In this document: piece by piece, positions 7,226 through 13,200 of the stretch
Position numbering within the stretch: position 1 is the first letter of the stretch
Layout: each line of letters opens with the position of its first letter
Made by a program: the position numbers and the translations under genes
The notes under the pieces: generated by a model
Seen by the model: the letters and a program-made list of their open reading frames with translations, nothing else
What the model was told of the DNA's origin: nothing
Databases searched by the model: none
Assembly (NCBI RefSeq): GCF_934617235.1
Contig: NZ_CAKTTZ010000046.1
Coordinates: 1-19,445 of the forward strand
DNA length: 19,445 bases
Direction of reading: 5' to 3'
Source: an uncultured Ellagibacter sp.
GTDB lineage: Bacteria; Actinomycetota; Coriobacteriia; Coriobacteriales; Eggerthellaceae

Positions 7226-8281
7226 ATGAGCAACGAAGACAGCTTCCTCGCATCGAAGAAGCGCAGCGATGAAATTCGCGCCGACCTGGCCGAACACCCC
7301 GAGAAATACCTCATGTTGACCGGTGACCGACCCACAGGCCGCCTTCATCTAGGACATTACTTCGGCACGATCAGAGAGCGCGTGGCGCTGCAGAACCTGG
7401 GTGTCCCCACCCGCGTCGTCATCGCCGACTATCAGGTGATCACCGACCGCGATACGACCGCGAACATCGCCGACAACGTGCGCAATATGGTGATTGACTA
7501 CCTGGCTTGCGGCATCGACCCGGAAAAGACCATCATCTTCACGCACTCGCACATCCCTGCCCTAAACCAGCTTATGCTGCCGTTCCTCTCGCTTTGCACC
7601 GAAGCCGAGCTTGAGCGCAACCCCACGGTGAAGGCCGAGCAGGAAGCGTCAGGGCACGCGCTCACGGGCCTGCTTTTGACCTACCCCGTGCACCAGGCCT
7701 GCGACATCCTGTTCTGCAAGGGCAACATCGTGCCCGTCGGCAAGGATCAGCTGCCGCATATCGAGCAGACGCGCCAGATCGCACGCCGCTTCAACGAGCG
7801 CTATGCGCAGGTCTTCCCCGAGCCCGACGGACTTCTGACCGATGCAGTGCTGATTCCCGGCCTTGACGGCCGCAAGATGTCGAAGAGCTACGGCAACGCC
7901 ATCAGCCTCTCGGCAACCGCGGAGGAAACCGCGAAGCTTATCAAGAAATCGCAAACCGACTCCGACCGCAACATCACCTTCGACCCCGACAACCGACCCG
8001 GCGTGTCCGCCCTGCTTACCACGGCAGCACTTTGCACCGGACGCACGGAGGTTGAAATCGCGGAGGAGATCGGCGACGGCGGCTCGGGCACGCTTAAGAA
8101 GTACGTCACCCAAAGCGCGAATGACTACCTCGCCCCCATTCGCGCACGCCGCGAGGAGCTTATGCAGGACCCGGCGTATATCGCCGACATCCTGGCAGAT
8201 GGCAACCGCCGCGCGAACGAGATTGCTAATGAGACGCTTGGCGAGGTTTGCGAGGCCATGGGAATGGTTTACACCGCCTAA
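7226..8281 (+). CDS. trpS: Tryptophanyl-tRNA synthetase
   Basis: This class I aminoacyl-tRNA synthetase charges tRNA-Trp with tryptophan in the cytoplasm. From ATG 7226 it is 351 aa, close to the usual 330-350. The ATP-binding signature HLGH is at 41-44 in RPTGRLHLGHYFGT, and the second signature KMSKS is at 217-221. I prefer the start at 7226 over an in-frame ATG at 7184 because the latter would sit at the predicted transcription start. An AAGGGAG sequence lies 11 nt before 7226, so spacing is slightly long. The gene stands alone between two oppositely oriented tRNA genes and ends in a bidirectional terminator. I see no trp leader peptide or T-box upstream. Confidence 0.96.
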   Translation: MSNEDSFLASKKRSDEIRADLAEHPEKYLMLTGDRPTGRLHLGHYFGTIRERVALQNLGVPTRVVIADYQVITDRDTTANIADNVRNMVIDYLACGIDPEKTIIFTHSHIPALNQLMLPFLSLCTEAELERNPTVKAEQEASGHALTGLLLTYPVHQACDILFCKGNIVPVGKDQLPHIEQTRQIARRFNERYAQVFPEPDGLLTDAVLIPGLDGRKMSKSYGNAISLSATAEETAKLIKKSQTDSDRNITFDPDNRPGVSALLTTAALCTGRTEVEIAEEIGDGGSGTLKKYVTQSANDYLAPIRARREELMQDPAYIADILADGNRRANEIANETLGEVCEAMGMVYTA

Positions 8282-8302
8282 GCGCAAGAGAGACGCTGCA
8301 TG

Positions 8303-8343
8303 AAAAAGCGCCGTTGAGAGAGCTCGACGGCGCTTTGCTTTTT
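8303..8343. terminator. Bidirectional terminator between trpS and the CAT tRNA
   Basis: The arms AAAGCGCCGTTGAG (8305-8318) and CTCGACGGCGCTTT (8323-8336) pair at 13 of 14 positions around a 4-nt loop. T-rich tails follow on both strands (8339-8343 on plus; 8307-8303 on minus), so the element can stop trpS and the convergent tRNA transcript. Confidence 0.9.
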
Positions 8344-8344
8344 G

Positions 8345-8419
8345 TGGTGGGCCCACCCGGATTCGAACCGAGAACCAAAGGATTATGAGTCCCCTGCTCC
8401 ACCGTTGAGCTACAGGCCC
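8345..8419 (-). tRNA. tRNA with CAT anticodon (Ile2 or elongator Met)
   Basis: The 75-nt cloverleaf has an encoded CCA. The acceptor stem is GGGCCTG/TGGGCCC, the D stem GCTC/GAGC, the anticodon stem GGGGA/TCCTT with loop CTCATAA, and the T arm CTCGG-TTCGAAT-CCGGG. It is not an initiator: position 1 pairs with 72 and the anticodon stem lacks the three G-C pairs. The anticodon arm (AGCAGGGGACTCATAATCC) resembles bacterial tRNA-Ile2, whose C34 is modified to lysidine by TilS to read AUA. An elongator tRNA-Met cannot be excluded from sequence alone. Confidence 0.9.
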
Positions 8420-8713
8420 GTATGCATGTTGACTATTGTACCCGAAAGCGCAGCAGTCAAGAAAACTTCATACGCCGTTTGGGTAAAGATGTTCCACGCT
8501 CGCGATATTGGATAATAAAAAACCTGCTCAATGAGCAGGTTTCACAGTTTCAAAATGGCTCCCCAGATGATACCCAAGAAGAACCGAAACTCCTGTTCAA
8601 CGGGCATGAAATCGCGATTGCGTTCCCGTTTGCCGCCTGATTCTCGATTCTGTGCGAACCTCAGGCGAACCTTGGTGATCGCTATGCGAGAAATATCGCA
8701 CTATCCGGAATTA
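8420..8713. other. 294-bp gap between CAT tRNA and NYN gene
   Basis: The gap holds the tRNA promoter region (TTGACT at 8460-8455 and TACAAT at 8440-8435 on minus, spacing only 14 bp, so uncertain) and the NYN-gene terminator at 8515-8541. It also contains a minus-strand open frame (8700-8542) ending immediately before that terminator. The only ATG in that frame is at 8607 and would give 21 aa with a hydrophobic end (FFLGIIWGAILKL) and no good ribosome site. The frame may be a gene remnant. I see no convincing intact gene here. Confidence 0.5.
8515..8541 (-). terminator. Terminator downstream of the NYN gene
   Basis: AACCTGCTCA and TGAGCAGGTT (8521-8541) form a near-perfect palindrome, followed on the minus strand by six T residues (8522-8517). 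It lies about 170 bp after the NYN stop codon and directly after the stop of a short open frame. Confidence 0.85.
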
Positions 8714-9376
8714 TCATACTGTTTTATGCCTTTTCGGGTTTGCCCATGGCGTATACATACCGTCAACATGGATGCCAAGGCCATCCCTGAAATTATGCCA
8801 CATCGGATCAATGATGAAATCTATCCCATGACGCCTAGCATATTTTGCAGCCGGAACAAAATCGCTATCACCAGTAATAAGGACGATTTGATCGGCAAAT
8901 TTCTCGTGAGCAATAAGTGCAACATCGAGCCCAATCCTAACGTCAACGCCCTTCTGCTGTACGTCGAGGCAGAAGTCCTTCTCCGTTAAGCTGTCGGCGT
9001 CGCGTTTCCCAGTAGCGATATCTTTCATTGCCGAGCGGTTCATGACGTATTCGCATGAACCCTCCAATGCTTCGCCCTTCCTTATTGCAAGCTTCCTCTT
9101 TTTCGCAAGCTCCTTGAAGAACTCGGTTTTCCACTTGAAATCATCGGATTTGCTCAAGTCGATCGTCCTGCGGAGAAACGGGTGAAAGGCCTTCTTCCCT
9201 ATCGGGTCGCAATCGTAGTAGAAGATTCGATAGAGGTCCGCACCCTCGTGCTCAGTATGCTTTTTGCAGTACTGGACCAGCTCCTCAGCCCTTGCCGACG
9301 GAGTTTTTACCCCTTTGAGAGATTTCGACCGCTTGAGGTAGAATCCCCCATCGACGAGAATCGCCATCCTTGCCAT
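8714..9376 (-). CDS. NYN-domain (PIN-like, LabA/DUF88-type) protein
   Basis: This is a 220-residue predicted metal-dependent ribonuclease of the NYN/PIN-like fold. Conserved acidic positions are visible: D9 in AILVDGGF, D145 and D151 in KGVDVRIGLDVALIA, and D170/D172 in ITGDSDFVPAAKYAR. These form the expected nuclease-type acidic site. A lysine-rich middle (about 80-105) may contact RNA. The start is ATG 9376 with AGGAGGG four to five bases upstream; an in-frame ATG at 9367 fits the spacing less well. The gene is AT-richer than the ilv genes and the prophage on either side. It sits alone between a tRNA and the prophage late operon, with its own promoter and a structured leader. A specific cellular role is unknown; phage moron, defence and RNA-turnover roles are all possible. 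Confidence 0.8.
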   Translation of the reverse strand: MARMAILVDGGFYLKRSKSLKGVKTPSARAEELVQYCKKHTEHEGADLYRIFYYDCDPIGKKAFHPFLRRTIDLSKSDDFKWKTEFFKELAKKRKLAIRKGEALEGSCEYVMNRSAMKDIATGKRDADSLTEKDFCLDVQQKGVDVRIGLDVALIAHEKFADQIVLITGDSDFVPAAKYARRHGIDFIIDPMWHNFRDGLGIHVDGMYTPWANPKRHKTV

Positions 9377-9409
9377 CCGCCCTCCTGTAAAGATAGAGCC
9401 TGAATATAA

Positions 9410-9465
9410 AACCCCCCTAGGCTCGGCACGTCTCAGATGTTAGAGAGGCTTACTGCTAGGGGGTT
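9410..9465 (-). promoter_or_regulatory. Structured leader with terminator-like hairpin upstream of NYN gene
   Basis: On the minus strand AACCCCCTAG (9465-9456) pairs with CTAGGGGGGTT (9420-9410) with one extra G. It closes a 35-nt interior in which TCTC and GAGA can form an inner hairpin, and TTATATT follows. It lies inside the 5' UTR predicted from the promoter at 9512-9540. It could be an attenuator or cis-regulatory RNA, a short terminated RNA, or simply an insulating terminator. I do not recognise a known riboswitch class. Confidence 0.5.
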
Positions 9466-9511
9466 ATCGGAGCGATGAACAGACACGGAGGAATGTTTAT
9501 TCGCCGCCCTC

Positions 9512-9540
9512 ATTATGCATAGAATGGTTTTTTGAGTCAA
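9512..9540 (-). promoter_or_regulatory. Promoter of the NYN gene
   Basis: TTGACT (9540-9535) and CATAAT (9517-9512) are separated by exactly 17 bp in AT-rich DNA on the minus strand. The predicted start near 9505 gives a 5' UTR of about 130 nt that includes the hairpin at 9410-9465. Confidence 0.7.
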
Positions 9541-9585
9541 ACATCATGACGCAATTTTTCAATTTCGATAACCCACCAAGGCGCG

Positions 9586-9628
9586 AAAAGCCCCGCGCGC
9601 CGTGGGTGACCCCAGGCGCGCGAGGCTT
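9586..9628 (-). terminator. Terminator of the prophage late operon
   Basis: On the minus strand a 14-bp GC-rich stem (arms 9615-9628 and 9588-9601, one G-T pair) is extended by an inner TGGG/CCCA pairing around GTCA and is followed by TTTT. It lies about 85 bp after the endolysin stop. Confidence 0.85.
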
Positions 9629-9640
9629 GCTGGTTCTGGC

Positions 9641-9710
9641 TATAGACTAGCCTAGTCTGGGCTCTAGTCTATGTCATAGTCTGTCAGAGCCTGTCAGAGC
9701 TTGTCAGAGC
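9641..9710. repeat. Decamer tandem repeat and TAGTCT palindromes after the endolysin
   Basis: CTGTCAGAGC occurs at 9681-9690 and 9691-9700, with TTGTCAGAGC at 9701-9710: three tandem 10-bp units. To the left are repeated AGACTAG/CTAGTCT words, including the palindrome AGACTAG-C-CTAGTCT at about 9645-9659. The array starts two bases after the endolysin stop codon and precedes the late terminator. The function is not known. Confidence 0.8.
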
Positions 9711-9711
9711 T

Positions 9712-9909
9712 CTACCCCAGCTTCTCGATGAGCTTGTCGAGCTTCGCGTCGACCGCCTTGATGTAGTCGGCGTTGTCGGCGCACTGCTTCCCGATCCACT
9801 TGATATGGTCGTGGTCGCATAGCTCCACGCCGCGACCTGTCGGGTCGTAGGTGCCAGTCACCTGCTCGTAGATAGTGGCCAAAAGCTTGTCCTGATGCTC
9901 GGTCAGCAT
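9712..9909 (-). CDS. Possible internal-start product: endolysin C-terminal domain alone
   Basis: Within the endolysin gene, ATG 9909-9907 is preceded at ideal spacing by AGGAGGAAGAC. Translation from it would give only the last 65 residues. Secondary products from internal starts are established for some Clostridium phage endolysins (CD27L, CTP1L), where the free wall-binding domain joins the full-length enzyme. The same bases also encode the Glu-rich linker, so the Shine-Dalgarno match could be a by-product of codon content. This is inference, not a separate gene. Confidence 0.4.
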   Translation of the reverse strand: MLTEHQDKLLATIYEQVTGTYDPTGRGVELCDHDHIKWIGKQCADNADYIKAVDAKLDKLIEKLG

Positions 9910-10419
9910 GTCTTCCTCCTCTTCGGTCTCGTAGTAAGGTCGCACGACTCCGATGATGGAGCCGTAGCTGCGGGCACGTCGGTAGACGCCGCCTCCATTG
10001 CTCTGGGAGCCTCCGTTGCCGGGAGACGTGTTGCCCTCGATGGTCTGCATCCAACTCCCGTCGGGATGGTTCTCCTCGACGATGCCGATGTGGTCTGCCA
10101 CACCGTCACCTTGCCAGTCGAACATGACGAGGTCACCAGGCTCGGCATCTTCGTTGCGGACGAGCCGCCCGGCATCGGCGTTGGCAGAAAGGATCCACGG
10201 GACGTAGGCGCCGGGAATGCCAGCCGCCGAGACGCCTGCCCAGTCGAGGCAATAGCTGGTGAACATGGCGCAATAGGGAACGCCGGACGTGCCGAAGTAG
10301 GAATCGCCTACCTTCTTGGCGTACCAACGCCCAAACACCGTGCCCTCTTCGGGATCAGTCCATCGGCTGTACCCGATCCACTGCTGGGCGCAGTACAGAA
10401 CGTCGTTCGCTGTCGGCAT
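9712..10419 (-). CDS. CHAP-domain endolysin
   Basis: This is a 235-residue peptidoglycan hydrolase that would lyse the host at the end of the phage cycle. The CHAP (NlpC/P60-like) domain fills about residues 1-165. The catalytic Cys is C50 in GVPYCAMFTSYC, the His is H110 in ADHIGIVEEN, and E128/N130 in TIEGNT complete the polar site. A Glu-rich linker (TEEEED, 165-170) leads to a 65-residue C-terminal segment (MLTEHQDKLL...DKLIEKLG), predicted helical and probably for wall binding or oligomerisation. There is no signal peptide, so it depends on the holin. The start at ATG 10419 has a strong AAGGAGG Shine-Dalgarno. An equally strong AGGAGG precedes the internal ATG at 9909. Confidence 0.93.
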   Translation of the reverse strand: MPTANDVLYCAQQWIGYSRWTDPEEGTVFGRWYAKKVGDSYFGTSGVPYCAMFTSYCLDWAGVSAAGIPGAYVPWILSANADAGRLVRNEDAEPGDLVMFDWQGDGVADHIGIVEENHPDGSWMQTIEGNTSPGNGGSQSNGGGVYRRARSYGSIIGVVRPYYETEEEEDMLTEHQDKLLATIYEQVTGTYDPTGRGVELCDHDHIKWIGKQCADNADYIKAVDAKLDKLIEKLG

Positions 10420-10531
10420 ACTCGACCTCCTTCACTGCGTGCTCGTCATCGGGGCCGTCGCCGGTGCCTCGCCCCGCCTCGACGAACTCCCTCATGAGGT
10501 CGCTTTCGCTCTCCTCGGCAAGACAGATCAT
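10355..10531 (-). CDS. Small 58-aa protein between holin and endolysin
   Basis: ATG 10531-10529 overlaps the holin stop as ATGA and is preceded by AAGGAGG at ideal spacing inside the holin gene. The frame encodes 58 residues (starting MICLAEESESDLMREFVEAG, rich in Asp and Glu) and runs 65 bp into the endolysin gene. The endolysin Shine-Dalgarno and start lie inside this ORF, so its translation probably couples holin and endolysin synthesis. No transmembrane helix or known domain is apparent. It may be a minor late protein like the small ORFs often found beside holins, or mainly a coupling cistron. The product is not recognised. Confidence 0.65.
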   Translation of the reverse strand: MICLAEESESDLMREFVEAGRGTGDGPDDEHAVKEVEYADSERRSVLRPAVDRVQPMD

Positions 10532-10812
10532 CGCTCCTCCTTCGCGCCGGAGAAGTCGTCCTTCGGCTCGTCGTAGCCGAGAGCCTGGATGCTGTCCGCC
10601 ACGCCGACGGTGGTCGGGTCGGCGACGACGCCCATAATCGCGAGCAGCGCGAAGACGCTGCCGACTATGGCCACCAGCTGTTCCTGAAGCTCGCCGAAGT
10701 CGAGGGCGACGCCGAAGAGCGCCGCCACCTGCTGCACGAGCAGCAGGACCGCGGGAATCAATGCCAGCCAAAACGTCTTGTTCTTGAGCCTGATCTTCCA
10801 GTTGATGCTCAT
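10528..10812 (-). CDS. Phage holin, phi-LC3 family
   Basis: This 94-residue membrane protein should permeabilise the membrane so that the endolysin can reach the wall. The N-terminus (MSINWKIRLKNKTFW, then LALIPAVLLLVQQVAAL) matches the start of the phi-LC3/phage_holin_1 family. Two hydrophobic segments at about 14-34 and 46-64 are followed by a charged tail (DEPKDDFSGAKEER). ATG 10812 overlaps the stop of the upstream coiled-coil gene (ATGA). Its own stop overlaps the start of the 58-aa ORF. A much longer in-frame ORF extending to 11943 is a shadow of neighbouring genes. Confidence 0.92.
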   Translation of the reverse strand: MSINWKIRLKNKTFWLALIPAVLLLVQQVAALFGVALDFGELQEQLVAIVGSVFALLAIMGVVADPTTVGVADSIQALGYDEPKDDFSGAKEER

Positions 10813-11201
10813 TCCGAGCCCCCTATCTTGATGTTCTCCAGGCGGTCGACGCGCTGCGCGAGCTCGTCGTGCCGCCTCCACGCGGTCGCGGCGTCGTTCT
10901 CCAGCTTGAAAGTACGCTCCACGACCGAGTTGTGCTTCTCGACCTTCCCCGCAAGGCCGTCCGTCTTCTCCGACAGCCCCGCGAGCTTCTCCCCGTGCGT
11001 GCGCAGCTCGTCGCGGACGTCGGCGAGGTCGCTCTTGATCTCCGCTATGTCGGCCATCATGGCCCTCTGGCTCTCGGCGCTCGCCGCGAGCTGCTTGCTG
11101 ACCGCCACGTACACGCCGCACACCCCCGCGATCGCCGACAGCACCGCGGAGAGCGCCGGCACGACGAGGGTCGACAGTTCCAGCTCTATCACGCGCCCCA
11201 C
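10809..11201 (-). CDS. Membrane-anchored coiled-coil protein of the lysis region
   Basis: This is a 130-residue protein with one N-terminal hydrophobic segment (LVVPALSAVLSAIAGVCGVYV, about 12-32) and a long heptad-patterned coiled coil (about 45-125, with repeated Leu, Val and Ala spacing). GTG 11201 directly follows the stop of the preceding gene. A second GTG at 11192 has a better-spaced AGGTGG and may be the real start. The stop overlaps the holin ATG, so it belongs to the lysis cassette. The architecture resembles XhlA-type membrane-associated helper proteins but with the membrane segment at the other end. It might assist the holin or act as a spanin-like or superinfection-related membrane protein. 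No family is recognised with certainty. Confidence 0.75.
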   Translation of the reverse strand: MGRVIELELSTLVVPALSAVLSAIAGVCGVYVAVSKQLAASAESQRAMMADIAEIKSDLADVRDELRTHGEKLAGLSEKTDGLAGKVEKHNSVVERTFKLENDAATAWRRHDELAQRVDRLENIKIGGSE

Positions 11202-11966
11202 CTAAGCCCTGAGGTACGTGACGGACCAGATCTCGTTCTCGCTGACGGCCTCGGTCACCTGCACGATCATGTCGTTCTCGCGCCCGAGCGTGCCCGACAT
11301 GACGGGTGCCTTCCAGACCGAGTTGCGGCCGAAGACGACGCCAGCCTGGTACTTGGCCTTCGGGCACCCCGTCAGGGTCGCGCTCAGCCAGCCCGGCTCG
11401 TAGGCGTTGATGCGTCCCGCCATGAAGACGAGGCCGCCGCAGGCCGTGCACACGTCGACCGAGATGCGCGCGTCGGACGAGCTCACGGAGTAGCTTGTCT
11501 GCCCGAGCGCGGACAGCGGCGCCACCGTATCGAAGAGCTTCACGGGCGCGCCGGCGTTGATGCCGTCGAGCGGGATGCGCCAGAGCTTGAGGTCGTTCGC
11601 CGTCGCCTCCGGGTCGGCGGCGGTGTCCGTGGTGGGCGTGCCCTTGATCACGACTGGCGTGATGGACTCGATGCCCGCGCCCGTCTTGGCGTACCGCGCC
11701 ACCACGAGGTCGTTGCGCTTCTGGCCCTGCGTGCCGCTCTGGACGGTCAGGCTGACGGCCGCCTGGTTCCAGAACCTCTTGCCGCCCACCATGCCCACGC
11801 CCGTGCCGATGAGACACGTGTTCGCGTTCGTCATGACCGCCTTGAAGTCGTCGCCCCACTTCATCACGCAGTCGCGCTTGCCGATGGTGGCCTCGTTGAG
11901 CGCCGCCAGGTCGTCGCTGGAGATGTGCGGCGTGCCGAAGCACGCGTCCACAGCCTCGAATGCCAT
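11202..11966 (-). CDS. Unassigned virion-like protein (probable baseplate or fibre component)
   Basis: This 254-residue protein has no transmembrane segment. It starts at ATG 11966 with AAGGAC nine bases upstream, one nucleotide after the stop of the upstream fibre gene. The N-terminus (MAFEAVDACFGTPHISSDDL) recurs, in my recollection, in phage proteins placed after fibre genes. The middle is rich in beta-prone Val, Thr and Gly with paired cysteines (DVCTACGGL). The C-terminal third (SATLTGC...SVWKAPVMSG...WSVTYLRA) looks beta-structured. Position between tail fibres and the lysis cassette suggests a minor structural or receptor-binding protein. The family was not recognised. Confidence 0.75.
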   Translation of the reverse strand: MAFEAVDACFGTPHISSDDLAALNEATIGKRDCVMKWGDDFKAVMTNANTCLIGTGVGMVGGKRFWNQAAVSLTVQSGTQGQKRNDLVVARYAKTGAGIESITPVVIKGTPTTDTAADPEATANDLKLWRIPLDGINAGAPVKLFDTVAPLSALGQTSYSVSSSDARISVDVCTACGGLVFMAGRINAYEPGWLSATLTGCPKAKYQAGVVFGRNSVWKAPVMSGTLGRENDMIVQVTEAVSENEIWSVTYLRA

Positions 11967-11967
11967 G

Positions 11968-13200
11968 TCATGCCGTCCTTTCGTAGAGGAATGCGCCCAC
12001 GGAGGGCCTTTCGACCCAGGTGCCGCCGTACAGCGTCCCCGGGTTGGTGTGTATCGCCGTCATGTAGACGGCGCCGACCGGATGCGCCGCCAGGAAGCCG
12101 GCGGCCGACGCGCTAGCCGCAAGGTTGACGGTTATGTCGGCGGACCCGTCGAACGTCGCGCCGCCCGTCGCCGCTCCCGTGAAGGTTATCTTGCGGGCCG
12201 TCTTGAGCTTGTTGGCCTCCGTCGCGCTGTCCGCCGACCCGATGAAGTGCCCGCTGCCCTCGTCGTCCCACGTGTAAAGGTGCCCCGTCCGCATCATCTC
12301 GTTCGCGGCGTTCCACACGCTGTCGCCGTAGATGTCGATGGAGCCCACGCGCTGCACCTTCCCCGGCGCGTCCGCCTTCTTGCCGAACGTGAAGCGCCAT
12401 CCGTACGTGTTCGACGTCTGGTTCTCGTAGCCTCCGAAGGTGAGCGGCGGCAGGTCGACGACGTTCGGCCCGGGCCACCCGCCCATCTCCACGCGCAAGT
12501 CGCGATCGACCCACGTCCCCTTCGCGCCCACCGTCGACGTCTCGACGACGCACGTCAGGTTGCTGCCGCCCATCGTCGAGGCCCACACGAGGGTGCTCCT
12601 CGCGAGCCCGTACCGCCCGTCGGACGGCTCGTAGGTGATGCGCAGCATGTCTCCGTACGCGCCCGAGGCGTCGGGGCCGCCGAGCTTGTACCAGATGCGG
12701 GTGTCGCGCATCGATGCGAGCCTGCGCCTGTCCGCATCTCCCGCGCCGTAGTCAAGCCATGTGGCCCCGCCGTCGGTCGAGTACTCGACCTTGATGCCGG
12801 AGGCGGGCAGGAACGCGCTCAGGCACCGCCCGGCGCCCATGACGCCGAGGTGCACGGGCATCAGTCTGCCGGCGCTCGCGCGGCGCGGGGAGAACTGCAC
12901 GTCGAACGCGGGATGGGCGTGCGACTTGGCCGCATAGACCGCGTCTGCCTTGGCCTTGATGTAGCTCCAAAGCGCGCTCACGGGGCGGCGGTGGTACGAG
13001 GTCGCGGAGGCTCCCCCGCCGACGACCTGGCTGATGTAGTAGTCCGCGTCCGATGGAGTGCCCGAGCCCGTCTCGAGCCTGTTAAGCGCCGAGCTCACGC
13101 CCGCCGCCGTGTCGTCGACCTTCTTCGAGAGAAGCTCGTCGACGATGGAGCGCAGCTTGGCGAACGCCTCTCGCCCCATCAGGCCGCGCGAGCCGCCCAT
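11968..13200 (-). CDS. Tail fibre / collar-type protein
   Basis: This 410-residue probable receptor-binding protein has three parts. The N-terminus (about 1-70) is helical (REAFAKLRSIVDELLSKK). The central part (about 95-290) contains beta-rich sequence with Trp and Gly, suggesting a carbohydrate-binding or shaft domain. A late segment (KITFTGAATGGATFDG, SADITVNLAAS) matches the short repeat found in many phage fibres. The C-terminus (HPVGAVYMTAIHTNPGTLYG, GTWVERP) matches the tail-collar/short-fibre tip motif. ATG 13200 shares one base with the preceding stop (TGATG), and the ribosome site is weak, so coupled translation is likely. The longer in-frame ORF to 13818 runs over the neighbouring fibre gene and is not used. 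Confidence 0.85.
   Translation of the reverse strand: MGGSRGLMGREAFAKLRSIVDELLSKKVDDTAAGVSSALNRLETGSGTPSDADYYISQVVGGGASATSYHRRPVSALWSYIKAKADAVYAAKSHAHPAFDVQFSPRRASAGRLMPVHLGVMGAGRCLSAFLPASGIKVEYSTDGGATWLDYGAGDADRRRLASMRDTRIWYKLGGPDASGAYGDMLRITYEPSDGRYGLARSTLVWASTMGGSNLTCVVETSTVGAKGTWVDRDLRVEMGGWPGPNVVDLPPLTFGGYENQTSNTYGWRFTFGKKADAPGKVQRVGSIDIYGDSVWNAANEMMRTGHLYTWDDEGSGHFIGSADSATEANKLKTARKITFTGAATGGATFDGSADITVNLAASASAAGFLAAHPVGAVYMTAIHTNPGTLYGGTWVERPSVGAFLYERTA

Larger units (their letters stand above)
9377..9711. other. 335-bp gap between NYN gene and endolysin
   Basis: From left to right the gap holds the NYN ribosome site, the structured hairpin (9410-9465), the NYN promoter (9512-9540), the late-operon terminator (9586-9628), a set of TAGTCT/AGACTA repeats (about 9641-9680) and a 10-bp tandem repeat (9681-9710). 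The junction between bacterial and prophage DNA may fall in this gap or to its left. I see no tRNA or integrase at it. Confidence 0.6.

Noticed and set aside
8345..8419. CAT tRNA as the prophage attachment site
   Set aside because: Its 3' end points away from the prophage, it is intact, and no second copy of its 3' part is seen near the phage genes in this window.
8422..8640. 72-aa plus-strand ORF after the CAT tRNA
   Set aside because: It crosses the NYN-gene terminator, has no ribosome site and has no recognisable domain.
9476..9523. 15-aa plus-strand ORF (MNRHGG...) after the 9410-9465 hairpin
   Set aside because: It is very short and lies over the minus-strand NYN promoter; nothing supports it as a gene.
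9641..9710. CRISPR array
   Set aside because: Units are only 10 bp, directly tandem and without spacers.
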